Below are positions 21,708 through 31,715 of a stretch of DNA of 64,000 nucleotides, one piece after another. Within the stretch, counting starts at the first letter, position 1; every line of letters begins with the position of its first letter. The stretch spans positions 2,108,001-2,172,000 of the forward strand of contig JAOVFP010000019.1 in the NCBI GenBank assembly GCA_025738555.1. Direction: 5' to 3'. The position numbers and the translations under genes were made by a program. The notes under the pieces are model-generated. The model was not told where the DNA came from and did no database searches. It saw only the letters and a program-made list of their open reading frames with translations. Origin of the DNA: Cyathus striatus (lineage: Eukaryota > Basidiomycota > Agaricomycetes > Agaricales > Nidulariaceae).

Positions 21708-23335
21708 TGGCCAGAGGAAATTGACTTGACTACACGACTCCAAGTCTTACTGTTTACCAACTATTGCTGCTCTGCTTTTTACCTTCAAGATCACATATAG
21801 TTTATTATTGTCACTGTGTTGTTTAACTTCACATCCTTGTCTGTCAGATTCGTTGAATAAGGTATATTTATCCTGTATACATTAGAATTTGACTAACTTC
21901 AATTGTTTTGATAGAATACAAGTATTATTTCAAGTGAAAACAGTGAGTATAAAGTTATATTTTATTACATTTAATCACAATACTCATTCACACTACACAT
22001 TTTCTATTTAGCTCTCTATCTGATCAAATCATGACATATTGTACTGGTTGTTCTCAATTCTACCGTTTTCTGGAGGGGGAGCGATGCCAGGACTGTATTG
22101 ATTCTGCTCCCAGTAATACTGCTCAAGCTGAATGGCCACATTTCATTGACTGCAGCCAACGCTTCGAGTTTTTGAAGTCAACCCAATGCTATAAGTGCAA
22201 GGATCAGGAAAATTCTGCTTCTATGCCCCCGCCATCAGCGTTCCCTAGAGATCAATCTCAAGCTTCACCGCCACTTGCCTCCCAGGGCAGCAATCGTGAT
22301 CTTCATTATGCAATGAATCATCCCACTAACCCACGAGTGCATGGACCCCGGGCCGCCCCATACTACAATCCATACCAGAGGTCTCATCAAGAACCTGATG
22401 AAAATGACATATGATTTCATTATTATTTTCTGTGTGATTATTTGCTGATAATAATATATAATAGCCTAGATCTCAAACTGCACAGGCAGTCTTTAAGGAC
22501 TTTCGGAGTGGATATGCAAATGCAACTAAATATGTCAACTCAGTCACATTGGTAGCGAAGCCTAAATTTAGAGGTGCAGATTTTGGTACTGTGAAAGTGG
22601 TTTGAAAGATAAATGTTGTTGTAAGTTTCGGTATTGGTTCTCAATTTAATATATGCACTTAAAGTATTCAATGCAAATGCATAGGTAAGAAAGATTGTAA
22701 ATCATGGTCACAAAGGCACTATCACACCATTTGATGTGCAGATGGTCTCTTATGAAGAAACACGACTTTGGAGTGATGTCGAAAATAATATTTTTGTCTA
22801 TCTAGATGGAATTTATAGTAGAGAGCATAGTTATCGTCTTCAATCTAGGTATGATAATCACAATTTATTTATCGCATTTGTACTGCTACATCAGGAAAAA
22901 CCTCACCTGCTTAAATAGTAAATTTTAGGATATTTAAGTGAATAAAAGCGAAAATAAGGTCAAAAAAAGGAAATAAGTACTATTAGTAAAAATAGTAAGG
23001 GGTACTCCTTATGCCATCCTTTTTTGATCTTATTTACACAATTTTAGTTCAGATAAGGACTGAGTAGTTCATTTAAAGTGTAATAAGCCCACATAAACAA
23101 CACCTAAATGCTTATAAGCACACTGTTCTTTCACTCAGTGCAGTATAATAGGTGTCAGTTAATTATATATTATTATTGTATTACAATAAAGCAGTTGCAG
23201 TAACATATACATAACATATCTACTTATAACAATCCACTTAATATATAACATATGCACTCCAAAATATCCAGTTACACATATCCACCCATATCCCACCCCT
23301 CTCCATCATCCAGCAGCACCACTCAATGATGACAT

Positions 23336-23410
23336 GTGCACCCTATAACACCCAGCCCTATAGCACCCAGCCCCATAACATCCAGCCCCACAACATCTAG
23401 CTCCACATCT
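23336..23410. repeat. Short tandem repeat, CCATAACACCCAGCC type
   Basis: Four to five copies of a 15-16 bp unit CCCATAACATCCAGC inside the enlarged kinase intron. Confidence 0.65.
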
Positions 23411-24794
23411 CTACCCATATCCCCCACTCTCTATCATTCAGCAGCACAACTCAATGAGCACACACTTAAAAAGGAAGACAGCTCAAATACATACCAGAGA
23501 ACAAAGACCATCCCGAGTGGAGTACGAGACCAGCAGGTGGAAATCTTGTGAGACCAGTGGCAGATACTTGTACAGCATGTGAGAGACTGGTGTAAGTAGT
23601 GTGTAGAGTGGAAGTAGGGGAGCACCGTATGTGAGTTGGATCTTGAAATAGAAAACCTGAATCTTGCTAGACGAACGGGCACAAGTGACAGGCAGTGGAA
23701 GGAGGGAGAGGAAGGAAGGAAAGGTGGGGGAATTGAAAGGAACGTCATGGCGTGTCAAGTTCAACATGCACGTGATGCATACTATCAAAGCCAAACACAG
23801 TGAAGCGATCATGTGCTAACTTTCTCGCTTGCCATTTGAAGTTTTGAACTTAAACATTTAAACCTTCAATGTATATTGCATATTCCCCTACCACTATGGT
23901 TCTTAACCACAATTTACACTAGAATTATTGTACATGTTGAAGAGGTGTAAAGTCCACTGGTCGTACCTAAACAAAGAACAAATGTGTGTGTCGAGATGTC
24001 CATCCAACGTGGGTGTTCTAAGGTGAGAAGGGGGAAGTCAGCTATAAAACAAAGATTTTTATGATGTAACGATAGGGATAAGACTTCAGGATGAAGTCCC
24101 AGAGAGAATGAGCGACGGCGTGAATGTAAAATTGAAAAAGTGAATGGTGAGAGGGTTGAAACGATATTGTAGATGTAAACTTCAAGTACGAAACAGTATA
24201 ATAGTTGATTCCTTGAGCTATAGAAATACAGCAGATTATATACAGACAAGAATGGCTATACCTAAAGTATGTAAGTTACTTTCAGGACACTGGTAGACAA
24301 AGATCTTGGATTAAAGAATAAAAATAAAATAATAAGACCTAGCTAAAACACAACAAATAAATTGGAAGTTGTTTGGGGAGTCTGTTATAAGGGATAGCGC
24401 TGAGTTTGAGTAGTGTTTCCGATGTCAAGGCTCAGGGTTTGTACTGCGAGTGGAGGCGGCGAGGTCTTGTTGAGTTGAGATGATCCATTGACTAGCTATA
24501 ATGTCGGAGCAGTGCACAAAGATGTGCTTTTTGAGGAAAGTGAAGAACAAGGCGAGCGGGGAGGTGAGGATAGGTTGAGACGAGTGAGACGCATATGGAC
24601 GCATCATTCCAGCGTGATGCGTGATTATGTAATCGTATTTTGGAACGTCTTCGAATGTGCGAGATATCGTGTTTCGCATCGCAGGCATTTTGCTTGCTCT
24701 ACACATGTATGTATTGTGTATAATTATGGAATTGTCATAAACTTGACTTGCTTTAAGTATAGCTGGTATAGCATGCTAAAATTGCTTAATTCCT

Positions 24795-25012
24795 GTAAAA
24801 CTTATAAACACATATCATTCTCATACTAGGCAATATAAGTACAAGTAAGTGTGCTTCGCCATTGTACCAAACTTATGAACACTTATCATGCCTCACAATA
24901 GGCAATATAAGTATAAATAAGTTTACCTTGCCATTGTACTATACTTATGAACACTTATCATGCTTCACAATAGATAATATAAGTACAATTAAGTATGAAT
25001 TACCTGATATTA
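24795..25012. repeat. Tandem repeat of about 70 bp, three units
   Basis: Units contain ACTTATGAACACTTATCATG, CAATAGGCAATATAAGTA and GCCATTGTACCAA in the same order three times. The array abuts the AT-rich right end of the suspected intronic insertion. Confidence 0.8.
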
Positions 25013-26675
25013 GTAATATTTGGACATGAGTAAAGCTTATTTTTACTAATATCACTATTTTAGCGGATGGGGATTTTCCTGATGTAACATCTCTCTTTTG
25101 ATGCTAGTGATGACTTTTCTCTCTATTACACACAGGGCCACTGTATCATCGACTCAATTTCAAAAATTGAGGGTACAACACTTCGAGACTTGTGGGCTGC
25201 ATCAACTGTACAGCCTGGGCTTTTCGTGCAACTTAAGCATGTGAAAACTATGACCCTTGAGCTAGAGGCCCATGTTAAATATCCTCCTAAAGGTACTAAG
25301 AGTGCTGAGGACCTTGATGATGATAATGATGTAAGTTTATTTTCTCGACAACAAGGTATTTAATGTATACAGAACTTAACACACATAAAGGATTACATTA
25401 CAAATGAAAGCTCAAAACGAAAAACAGCATCCTTCAGAGACAGACTCAACGGTTCATTTGTACAAGCATGTGTAGCATCATTTTATTCAGCATTAGCATA
25501 TTTAATATTCTTGTTCCCCTCAATGTTCTGTTTTATCTAGGACTTAACAGTAATTCATGTTACAACAGCAAAATTGTTTCTTTGGCATGCCCAATGCCTA
25601 ATAGCAATCAAGAGAGGTTTACTGTTAAAAAGCTTACTGTTTCTTTAGATGGGTCATCAGGGGATGCGATCTGGGAGGAGTCGTTCGGGAAGACAAAAAA
25701 TGCCTTTAAAGTAAGAATTACAATTATTTCATCTTTAGAATGCAATACTTAACATATTTTTGTATAGTTGCGTTTTACCCACTCCAGTACATATTATGCC
25801 GCAAAATCATTTTATGATGTGGGGTATTATAGTGCTCCATCAAAGGAAGAGAATCTTCAACATTTGAAAGAAGAACTTGTTTGTCAGTTGACTATAAAGG
25901 AAGCAATTTCAGAATTTTCTAAGATAGCCAAAAACAACGGCATCCCAATATATGGTAAAATTTTGCACTCGCACTTGTGCCTATTGGTTAACCTTGATCT
26001 CTAAGATTTACAGATGGCTGATTCATTTATACTGCTCGTATCTAATGGATCTAAATTGGGGACAAGTTGGCTCGTAGATCGTCTCCTCAATCATCATAAG
26101 ATGAGGAAGTTCTCTGGAACAGATTCCGCAGGCACAAACAATGATTTTGCCAGAAAGACTTGTGATGCATTTGCTCATTTTGCGCTTATTGATTCAAAGC
26201 TAGAATTTGTGCCCATGGATATTCAAGGTTTACATCATCACATATCTTCTTGACAATATTCTCTAATTACATTACTTAACTACATTAGGAGTCGATACAC
26301 AAGTAATCAAGGATTGCATTCGTGCTGCAGACGCAATTACTTTATTCGATATAATGGCACACAGGTGTGGCTTTCTCATTTATTCAGCCATATCATCTTA
26401 TAAAAATTCCAGCATATTTTGTACAATGGGACTTGGAGACAAAGGTATCGAAGGAATGAAGACATTTTGCATGCAGCATAAGTGCAACACAATTTGCAAA
26501 AAACTCAAGCTTGTCATCACTGCTAAGCTTATTGACCAGATAGAAAGCTTGAAAGGTATTAATTTTCATTATCTGTTTGTCAATATAGACTAAACATTGT
26601 ACCAGAATCGTTTGATGATCTTCCAGGTGTCATGGCAGCCAATGATGATGAGAATATACCAGACGAAATAAATGA

Positions 26676-26829
26676 GGATGCACAGGAGGATGCAGAAGCA
26701 GATGTAAATGCAGAAGTGGATGCAGAAGCGGATGCGGATGCGAATGTGGATGTGGATGTGGAAGTGGAAGTGGAAATGGATGTGGATGCGGATGCGGATG
26801 CGGAAGTGGAAGTGGAAGTGGAATCAGAG
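26676..26829 (+). repeat. Coding hexanucleotide repeat in the kinase tail
   Basis: Runs of GATGCG, GATGTG and GAAGTG encode alternating Asp/Glu with Ala/Val. The repeat is read in one frame with no stop on the coding strand, and its length is likely to vary between strains. Confidence 0.8.
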
Positions 26830-26912
26830 GGGAAGATGCTGAGTAAAGTACAAAATGCAGCACAGGAAGATACACATGACAAAATGCAGAACAGCGAAGT
26901 TAACTGAAATTA

Positions 26913-29715
26913 GGGCTGCTAACATTTCGAGTTCCTGTCGAGTTTTTCGAGTTCAAGTTAAGTTACACTTAAGTTACAGTTGAGTTCCACTTTTAAGCTT
27001 GCTTACCTTTTTCAAGTCAAAGTTAAGTTATCTCAAGTGGCCATTTCTTATTTCGAGTGGACTTAAGTTCCTCGCTTTTTTTTTTTTTTGGAAAAGTCGA
27101 GTTCCCTCGAGTTATCTTAAGTTCACCACTTATTATTTTTTTGAGTGAAAGTCGAGTTCCTTTGAGACAAGGTAAGTTACTCACTTGTGTATTTTGAGTG
27201 AAAGTTAAGTTCCTTAAAGCTAAGTAGAGGGGCTGCTAACATTTTGAGCTCCTGTTAATTTTTTCGAGTTAAATTTAAGTTTTTCGAGTGAACTTAAGTT
27301 CCTCACTAAGTTTTTTTTGGTGAAAGTTGAGTTCCCTTGAGTTATATTAAGTTCCTATCAGGTGTAAGTTGAGTTCCAAATATTCAAGTTTCAAGTGTAC
27401 AGTAAGTATACACTAATCACTACTATAATTACTGCTCTGTTCCCATACCCCCACCTGCCTAATGTTTTCTACAACTCTGCTCAATAATTCCCATGCACGC
27501 TGCCTGCCTTTATTATTTGCATGTGTGTTGTACTATCCATCACTTACATCAACTCAAATATTTATCACCGCGACGTCAACATATGAACACACCATGGGAT
27601 TGTTGATGGGCACTCTTCCTAGTCATCATCCTTAACAGCAAGCAAGTCTTTTCTTAAATTTTTAGCTCAGTTCTTGCTCCTTTTCTTTCAATCTTTTTTC
27701 ATCACTTAATGTAAGTTGTTATACACATAGTAGACCATATTATATTAAGTAATAATGTAAATAACCATATAAAAAATGCGAGTTACATATGTATTTAGTC
27801 CTTTATAATAATATGTTCCATGCTTTGTACAGTAGATTATGTGATTTGTTGGAAAAGTGTATTAATTGTGTGGGAAAGTAAGAGCGGAGGCATGGGAAAC
27901 TATGAGTAGGAGGGCGGGAGATAATGAACAGAGGTCGAAATAATCAACGAAAGCGTGGGAAATTTCGAGCGGGGATGCGGACAGCAGTGAACAACAGAAG
28001 CGGAGGCATGGGAAGTAGAAGCAGACAGCAATGAGCATCAGAAGTGAAAAGCGGAGGCGTGGGAAAATATAGGCGGGAGGGCGGGAAAGTGAAAAGAGGT
28101 TGGAATGATCAGCGAGAGCGTGGGAAAATGTTATGCGGGGGTGCGGACAGCAGTGAACAGCAGAAGCGGAGGCGTGGGAAAGTATGAGCGGGAGGGCGGG
28201 AATGATGAAATGCACGGGAAATTGCGAGCGGATTAGAGGAGAAGCGAAAGCGGACAGAGTGAACAGCAGAATAATAACAGAAGCATGGGAAATCATGAGT
28301 GGGAGTGCGGGATAGTATGAGTAGAGATCAGAATGATAGCGGAAGCATGTGAAATTATGAGCGGTGGTACGGGTGACAATGAGCAGAGCATGGGAAACAT
28401 TGAGCGCGAAAGTATGTAGGCGTGATATGTTAAGCGGAAGCGTGGGAAATTATGTGCGGAGGTGCGGGCAACAATGAGAATGTGCAACTAATAGGAAATG
28501 AATAAACATTGAATTATAGGCATGGGAAACAGTGAGTGGGGGGGCAGGAAACAACACAAACTATTGTATAATTATTGTAAGGTATTCATTATACAACTTG
28601 CTTATTTTTCAAGTAAAAGTTAAGTTCCCTTGAGTAAAGTTAAGTTTCTTGCTTATTTTTTTGAGTGAAAGTTAAGTTCCATTGAGTGGAGTTGAGTTCC
28701 TCGCTTATTTTTTTTTGAGTAAAAGTTAAGTTCCATCGAGTTCCTCACTTAAGCTAAATTTGAGTTTCAGTCGAGTTCCCATCGAGTTACCTTTGAGTGG
28801 TAAATGACAACTCAACTCCACTTAAATTTGAGTCGGGTTCCATTCGAGTTCCAGTTGAGTTCCAGTTAAGTTCCTACTTTAAGTTCCTCAAATTCCATTA
28901 CAAAAAACCCATACTTTATTATCATGCTCATTGTTGTCGCGATCCCTCAGCTCGTTGTTTCCCACGCCCACCCCTGCTGCTGCAGATGTGTAAAAATAGC
29001 GCCATCACATCAGCCATCAAATCCCCAATAACTCCACTTGCTTCCGATGCATTGATGGTGATCGCATTGCACTTCTTCCATCATCATGTTCAACAGTGAG
29101 CACGTATTTTGTGCATTCTTCTCTCACTTTTTGGATTCTTCCTGTAATTTTTTTACAATATGAAGCTAGTAATTTTGTATGTTATATAACATCTTAGTTG
29201 CATAAACATCATGTACTGTGCTTACATAAAATATAGTATTAATAATAAGAATCTGAGCCTATCATACTATTTTATAGGTAATTTAGCTGTACAGTTGAAG
29301 CATTTAATATACATTAATGTTCACAAAAATATTGAGAGGAATCACCCAAGAACTCGACCAGAAATGAAAATAATGAATGCTCACTGTTTACAATGATGAT
29401 GAGGCTTATGAATGCGATCAAACGCGCCATGGAAAACAACATGCGGCACTTATTGATCAATTTGATGGAGGCAGAAGCATCAGATCAAATTAATGATCAG
29501 CATTCAGGGGCGTGGGAAATAATGAGCGCGGAGGCGCAATAGTAAGTGAGCACTAATCTAGTAATCCATAGCAGCATTGGAATGTCTGTGATATACCATA
29601 CAAATTCAGGTAATTTACATTTTTTGAGTTACAGGTGAGTTCCTAAGTTAAGTTCCGGTCGAGTTCCAGTTGAGTTCCATTCGAGTTACCGGTAACTCGA
29701 AAAGTTGACGGCCCC
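26913..29715. mobile_element. Non-autonomous hAT-like DNA transposon with 8-bp target duplication
   Basis: The 2803-bp element is flanked by perfect copies of TGAAATTA (26905-26912 and 29716-29723). Its ends are inverted: GGGCTGCTAACATTTCGAGT on the left and, read on the other strand, GGGGCCGTCAACTTTTCGAG on the right. The subterminal zones (26930-27400, 28600-28900, 29630-29705) are packed with GAGTTCC and AAGTTAAGTTCC words, and a 20-bp palindrome TCGAGTTACCGGTAACTCGA lies near the right end. A second copy of the left terminus (GGGGCTGCTAAC) starts at 27229. No transposase is visible. The 8-bp duplication fits hAT, and also KDZ elements. Confidence 0.88.
27870..28545. repeat. GTGGGAAA-containing minisatellite inside the hAT-like element
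   Basis: Units such as GCGGAGGCGTGGGAAA, then TATGAGCGGGAGGGCGGGA and a TGAACAGCAG-like spacer recur about every 45-60 bp with drift. GTGGGAAA or ATGGGAAA occurs well over ten times. The 144-codon minus-strand frame (27862-28296) is produced by this repeat. Confidence 0.8.
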
Positions 29716-29860
29716 TGAAATTATGATAGTACAGTTACAGTTATATTGCAATTCAAGTTTATGTTTTATTTCACGGTGATCTGAGGGACACGCCTGGTAC
29801 CTGAATGTCCCTCGTATTCAGAGTCTTATTCATGTCAGGAGTTCTATTAATACCACGGTG

Positions 29861-30633
29861 TGTTATGGTTCGTAAGAACTTGACGTTGGTGTATTCCTGT
29901 GAATACACGAAGGTTTAGCAAAGCGGTTTCGAAATCGGAACGTACCCTGTAGTTTAGTGTAGATTTGAGTAATAATGTGTCTGAATGCGAGAATGCTTAG
30001 TACGTTCGGTAAGGGTCGAGTTCTCGAAGCGTGAGTCAGCCAAGCTGGAGATCAAGTACGTCACGGGCTACCACCGATTGGACTATCCGTTGATATTCAG
30101 CAATCGACAATACTAACTTATGTAGTACGTTTGTAGCGAGTAGATAGGTATGAAATACTATGTACCCTTTTTAGCAACGATACGAGACTTAGCGCGAAGC
30201 CTTAAGTCGAGTGCCGGATTCTTACAGTTCACACTGAGTTGAAAGGTAGTAAAAAAGGTTGTTTTTCCTATCTACACAACGAGCTATATACCTTGTAGTA
30301 CTAATATATCTAGATTGTTCTTGTGTAGTCCTATGTATTCTACAGAACTCGAGAAGGTACTGCTTCCAGGGACTTCTCGGTCAACATAACCGAGTTGGTT
30401 TATAGCCTTTTATGGCAGGAGTAGCCTTTAGCTGCGTAAATACTTACTTGCTTAGGTTACTTCTGTCGTTCTGAAGGTAAACCAAGATAGAAATAAAATG
30501 AGTAGTTAGTAGAGCTACGAGAGATTGGAAAATATATAGGTTTTGTAATGAATTTTGTAAAATGTAGTAGACAGAGATAGAATTTATAGATGAAAAACCA
30601 TGAGCGCGCAAATGTAGCTAAGTATACATAACA
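29861..30633. mobile_element. Solo LTR, copy 2, with 5-bp target duplication
   Basis: Same element as 3467-4223: starts TGTTATGG, ends ACATAACA, 773 bp. It is flanked by CGGTG on both sides (29856-29860 and 30634-30638). This copy keeps CG where copy 1 has TG or CA at many sites, so it is probably younger or less mutated. Confidence 0.93.
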
Positions 30634-30638
30634 CGGTG

Positions 30639-31173
30639 CAAATATAGCCTTGCTTACTACTCAACAGCCTTTGAGTTCGATCCCCACAAGGGCATTTAAT
30701 ATCTACAAGCCCTACCCTCAAAACCGCCCAAGTCACCGCATCCAAAGCCCAGACAGTACCTAAACCTTCTGGAACACTCTTCACAACGGACATACGACCT
30801 GATTGCCCCTGTTGATAAGCAAGTATAACAAAAGTACCACCAACTATGTGCTACTTTTCAATGGTCTCATGTGATGTTCTTGACTCATGCGACTTTCTGA
30901 GTTCACTGAGCACTCCTTTTTAACTTTCCATTGGGGTAGCCACACTACAAACTTCGATGATACGCCGCTGGCACATCCGTCTAGCATTAAGGTCCTAAGG
31001 TTGTAAAATAAGGTGTTAGCGATGTAAATGAGAGCGATGACAACACAATAAGAGCCAGAACTTCGAGACGAAGTTCTGGAATGTTTCTGAATGAGCGGAA
31101 CCCACCGCGATAGCCGAGAGTGACAGGGAGCAACAAATATGAAAAAGAAGAACAAAACGAGAGACTGAGAACG
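30639..31173. other. Unassigned; tRNA 3'-half-like word beside the LTR
   Basis: GAGTTCGATCCCCACAAGGG at about 30679 looks like the T-arm and 3' acceptor of a tRNA, but no matching 5' half is visible. The rest contains short minus-strand frames without a known domain. Some may be decayed continuation of the XPB fragment. Confidence 0.3.
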
Positions 31174-31260
31174 AGCTGGAACGACGTGGACCTCGTCGAG
31201 TAGAATAAAGCCCCATTCCCAAGATTTTAAGAACTCCATCATCTTCTTCGACTCGTGAGA
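31174..31260 (-). pseudogene. Fragment of XPB/Ssl2 (Rad25) TFIIH helicase
   Basis: Twenty-nine codons on the minus strand begin SHESKKMMEFLKS and continue WEWGFILLDEVHVVPA. This is the Walker B (DEVH) region of the XPB/Ssl2 DNA helicase of TFIIH. The upstream bases continue as a decayed ANTHNRSH-like stretch (AACACACAACAGGTCTCAC) with a frame slip. Downstream, the expected MFRRV after VPA is absent. A complete XPB is about 800 residues, so this is a tiny relic: a captured exon piece or the remnant of a duplicated gene. The functional gene must lie elsewhere, because TFIIH is essential. Confidence 0.85.
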
Positions 31261-31580
31261 CCTGTTGTGTGTTCATTCAGGCGAGCGAAACACGAACCTT
31301 TTCCCCCTGATCAATGTCCAACTGTTCACATTCGCAACTAATATCCCTCGACCGTAGCCTATAGGATATTATAAGGATATTCTCTTGACAAAAGGTAGGC
31401 ACGAGATAGGTGTCAGGAGGAGAAAATCGACAGTGGTGGGCCGTGGCAGTGACATGATATGGGAGGGACCCTGACTTAGCCGAGGCTGGACACTGAGCGC
31501 TGGCGCTGAATGTTGAAGCGAAAGAGGCAGGCATACGGTTCCGGTACACGATAGACGGGTATCCATAGCATATGCCGCTC
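31261..31580 (-). other. Possible decayed upstream extension of the XPB relic
   Basis: Minus-strand frames contain DIDQGEKV just before the XPB fragment, in the place where family members have an ADQKEKF-like stretch. The match is weak and broken by a stop, so I do not extend the pseudogene call. Confidence 0.25.
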
Positions 31581-31715
31581 TACATACTCCCTATAGTTGT
31601 AATAGAAAAGTTGACTATATTTCTATAGGTGCAGTCAGATGGTTCTATGAAGACATCGCTTCAGCTATCTCGATCAATGTTGAATGATCATAGACTTGGC
31701 AGCGGCTATACTGAA

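Larger units (their letters stand above)
22849..25135. other. Enlarged intron with probable insertion and repeats
   Basis: This 2.3-kb intron is out of scale with the rest of the gene. A hairpin (AAGGTCAAAAAAAGGA near 22958 against TCCTTTTTTGATCTT near 23018) lies near its start. The word ATTAGTAAAAATA occurs near 22982 and inverted near 25040, so an element of about 2.06 kb may sit between. No target duplication is clear. Open frames inside (23434-24829) are unrecognised. A kinase exon may have been lost here, since exon phases on each side differ. Confidence 0.4.
22031..26907 (+). pseudogene. Alpha-type protein kinase with Cys-pair N-terminus and acidic tail
   Basis: The N-terminus has paired cysteines (TYCTGCSQFYRF, CQDC, CYKC), as in many mushroom alpha-kinase proteins, then a Pro/Gln-rich linker. 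Exons at 22465-22620 and 22685-22848 lead to a very long intron, then 25136-25330. The kinase domain follows: TYYAAKSFYDVGYYS (candidate catalytic Lys, about 25795), LVDRLLNHHKMRKFSGTDSA, CDAFAHFALIDSKLEFVPMD followed by IQG (about 26166-26226), ITLFDIMAH, and GLGDKGIEGMKTFC then HKCNTICKK with its zinc-binding His/Cys pattern (about 26423-26505). The last exon ends in an acidic tail of Ala/Asp/Val/Glu repeats. Faults: in-frame TGA at 22603, an expected donor at 22409 reading AT instead of GT although phases match, and unclear frame around 25541-25600. The kinase may be dead or expressed only from downstream exons. The last three bases are part of the target duplication of the next element. 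Confidence 0.8.

Noticed and set aside
23434..24249. Overlapping minus-strand frames of about 100 codons
   Set aside because: Low-complexity Ser/Leu-rich products inside an enlarged intron, no family resemblance or gene signals.
26580..26882. Minus-strand frames rich in Ser/Thr or Pro/His opposite the kinase tail
   Set aside because: They are the antisense of the hexanucleotide coding repeat.
27862..28296. 144-codon minus-strand frame with hydrophobic repeats
   Set aside because: It reads through the GTGGGAAA minisatellite of the hAT-like element; not a membrane protein gene.
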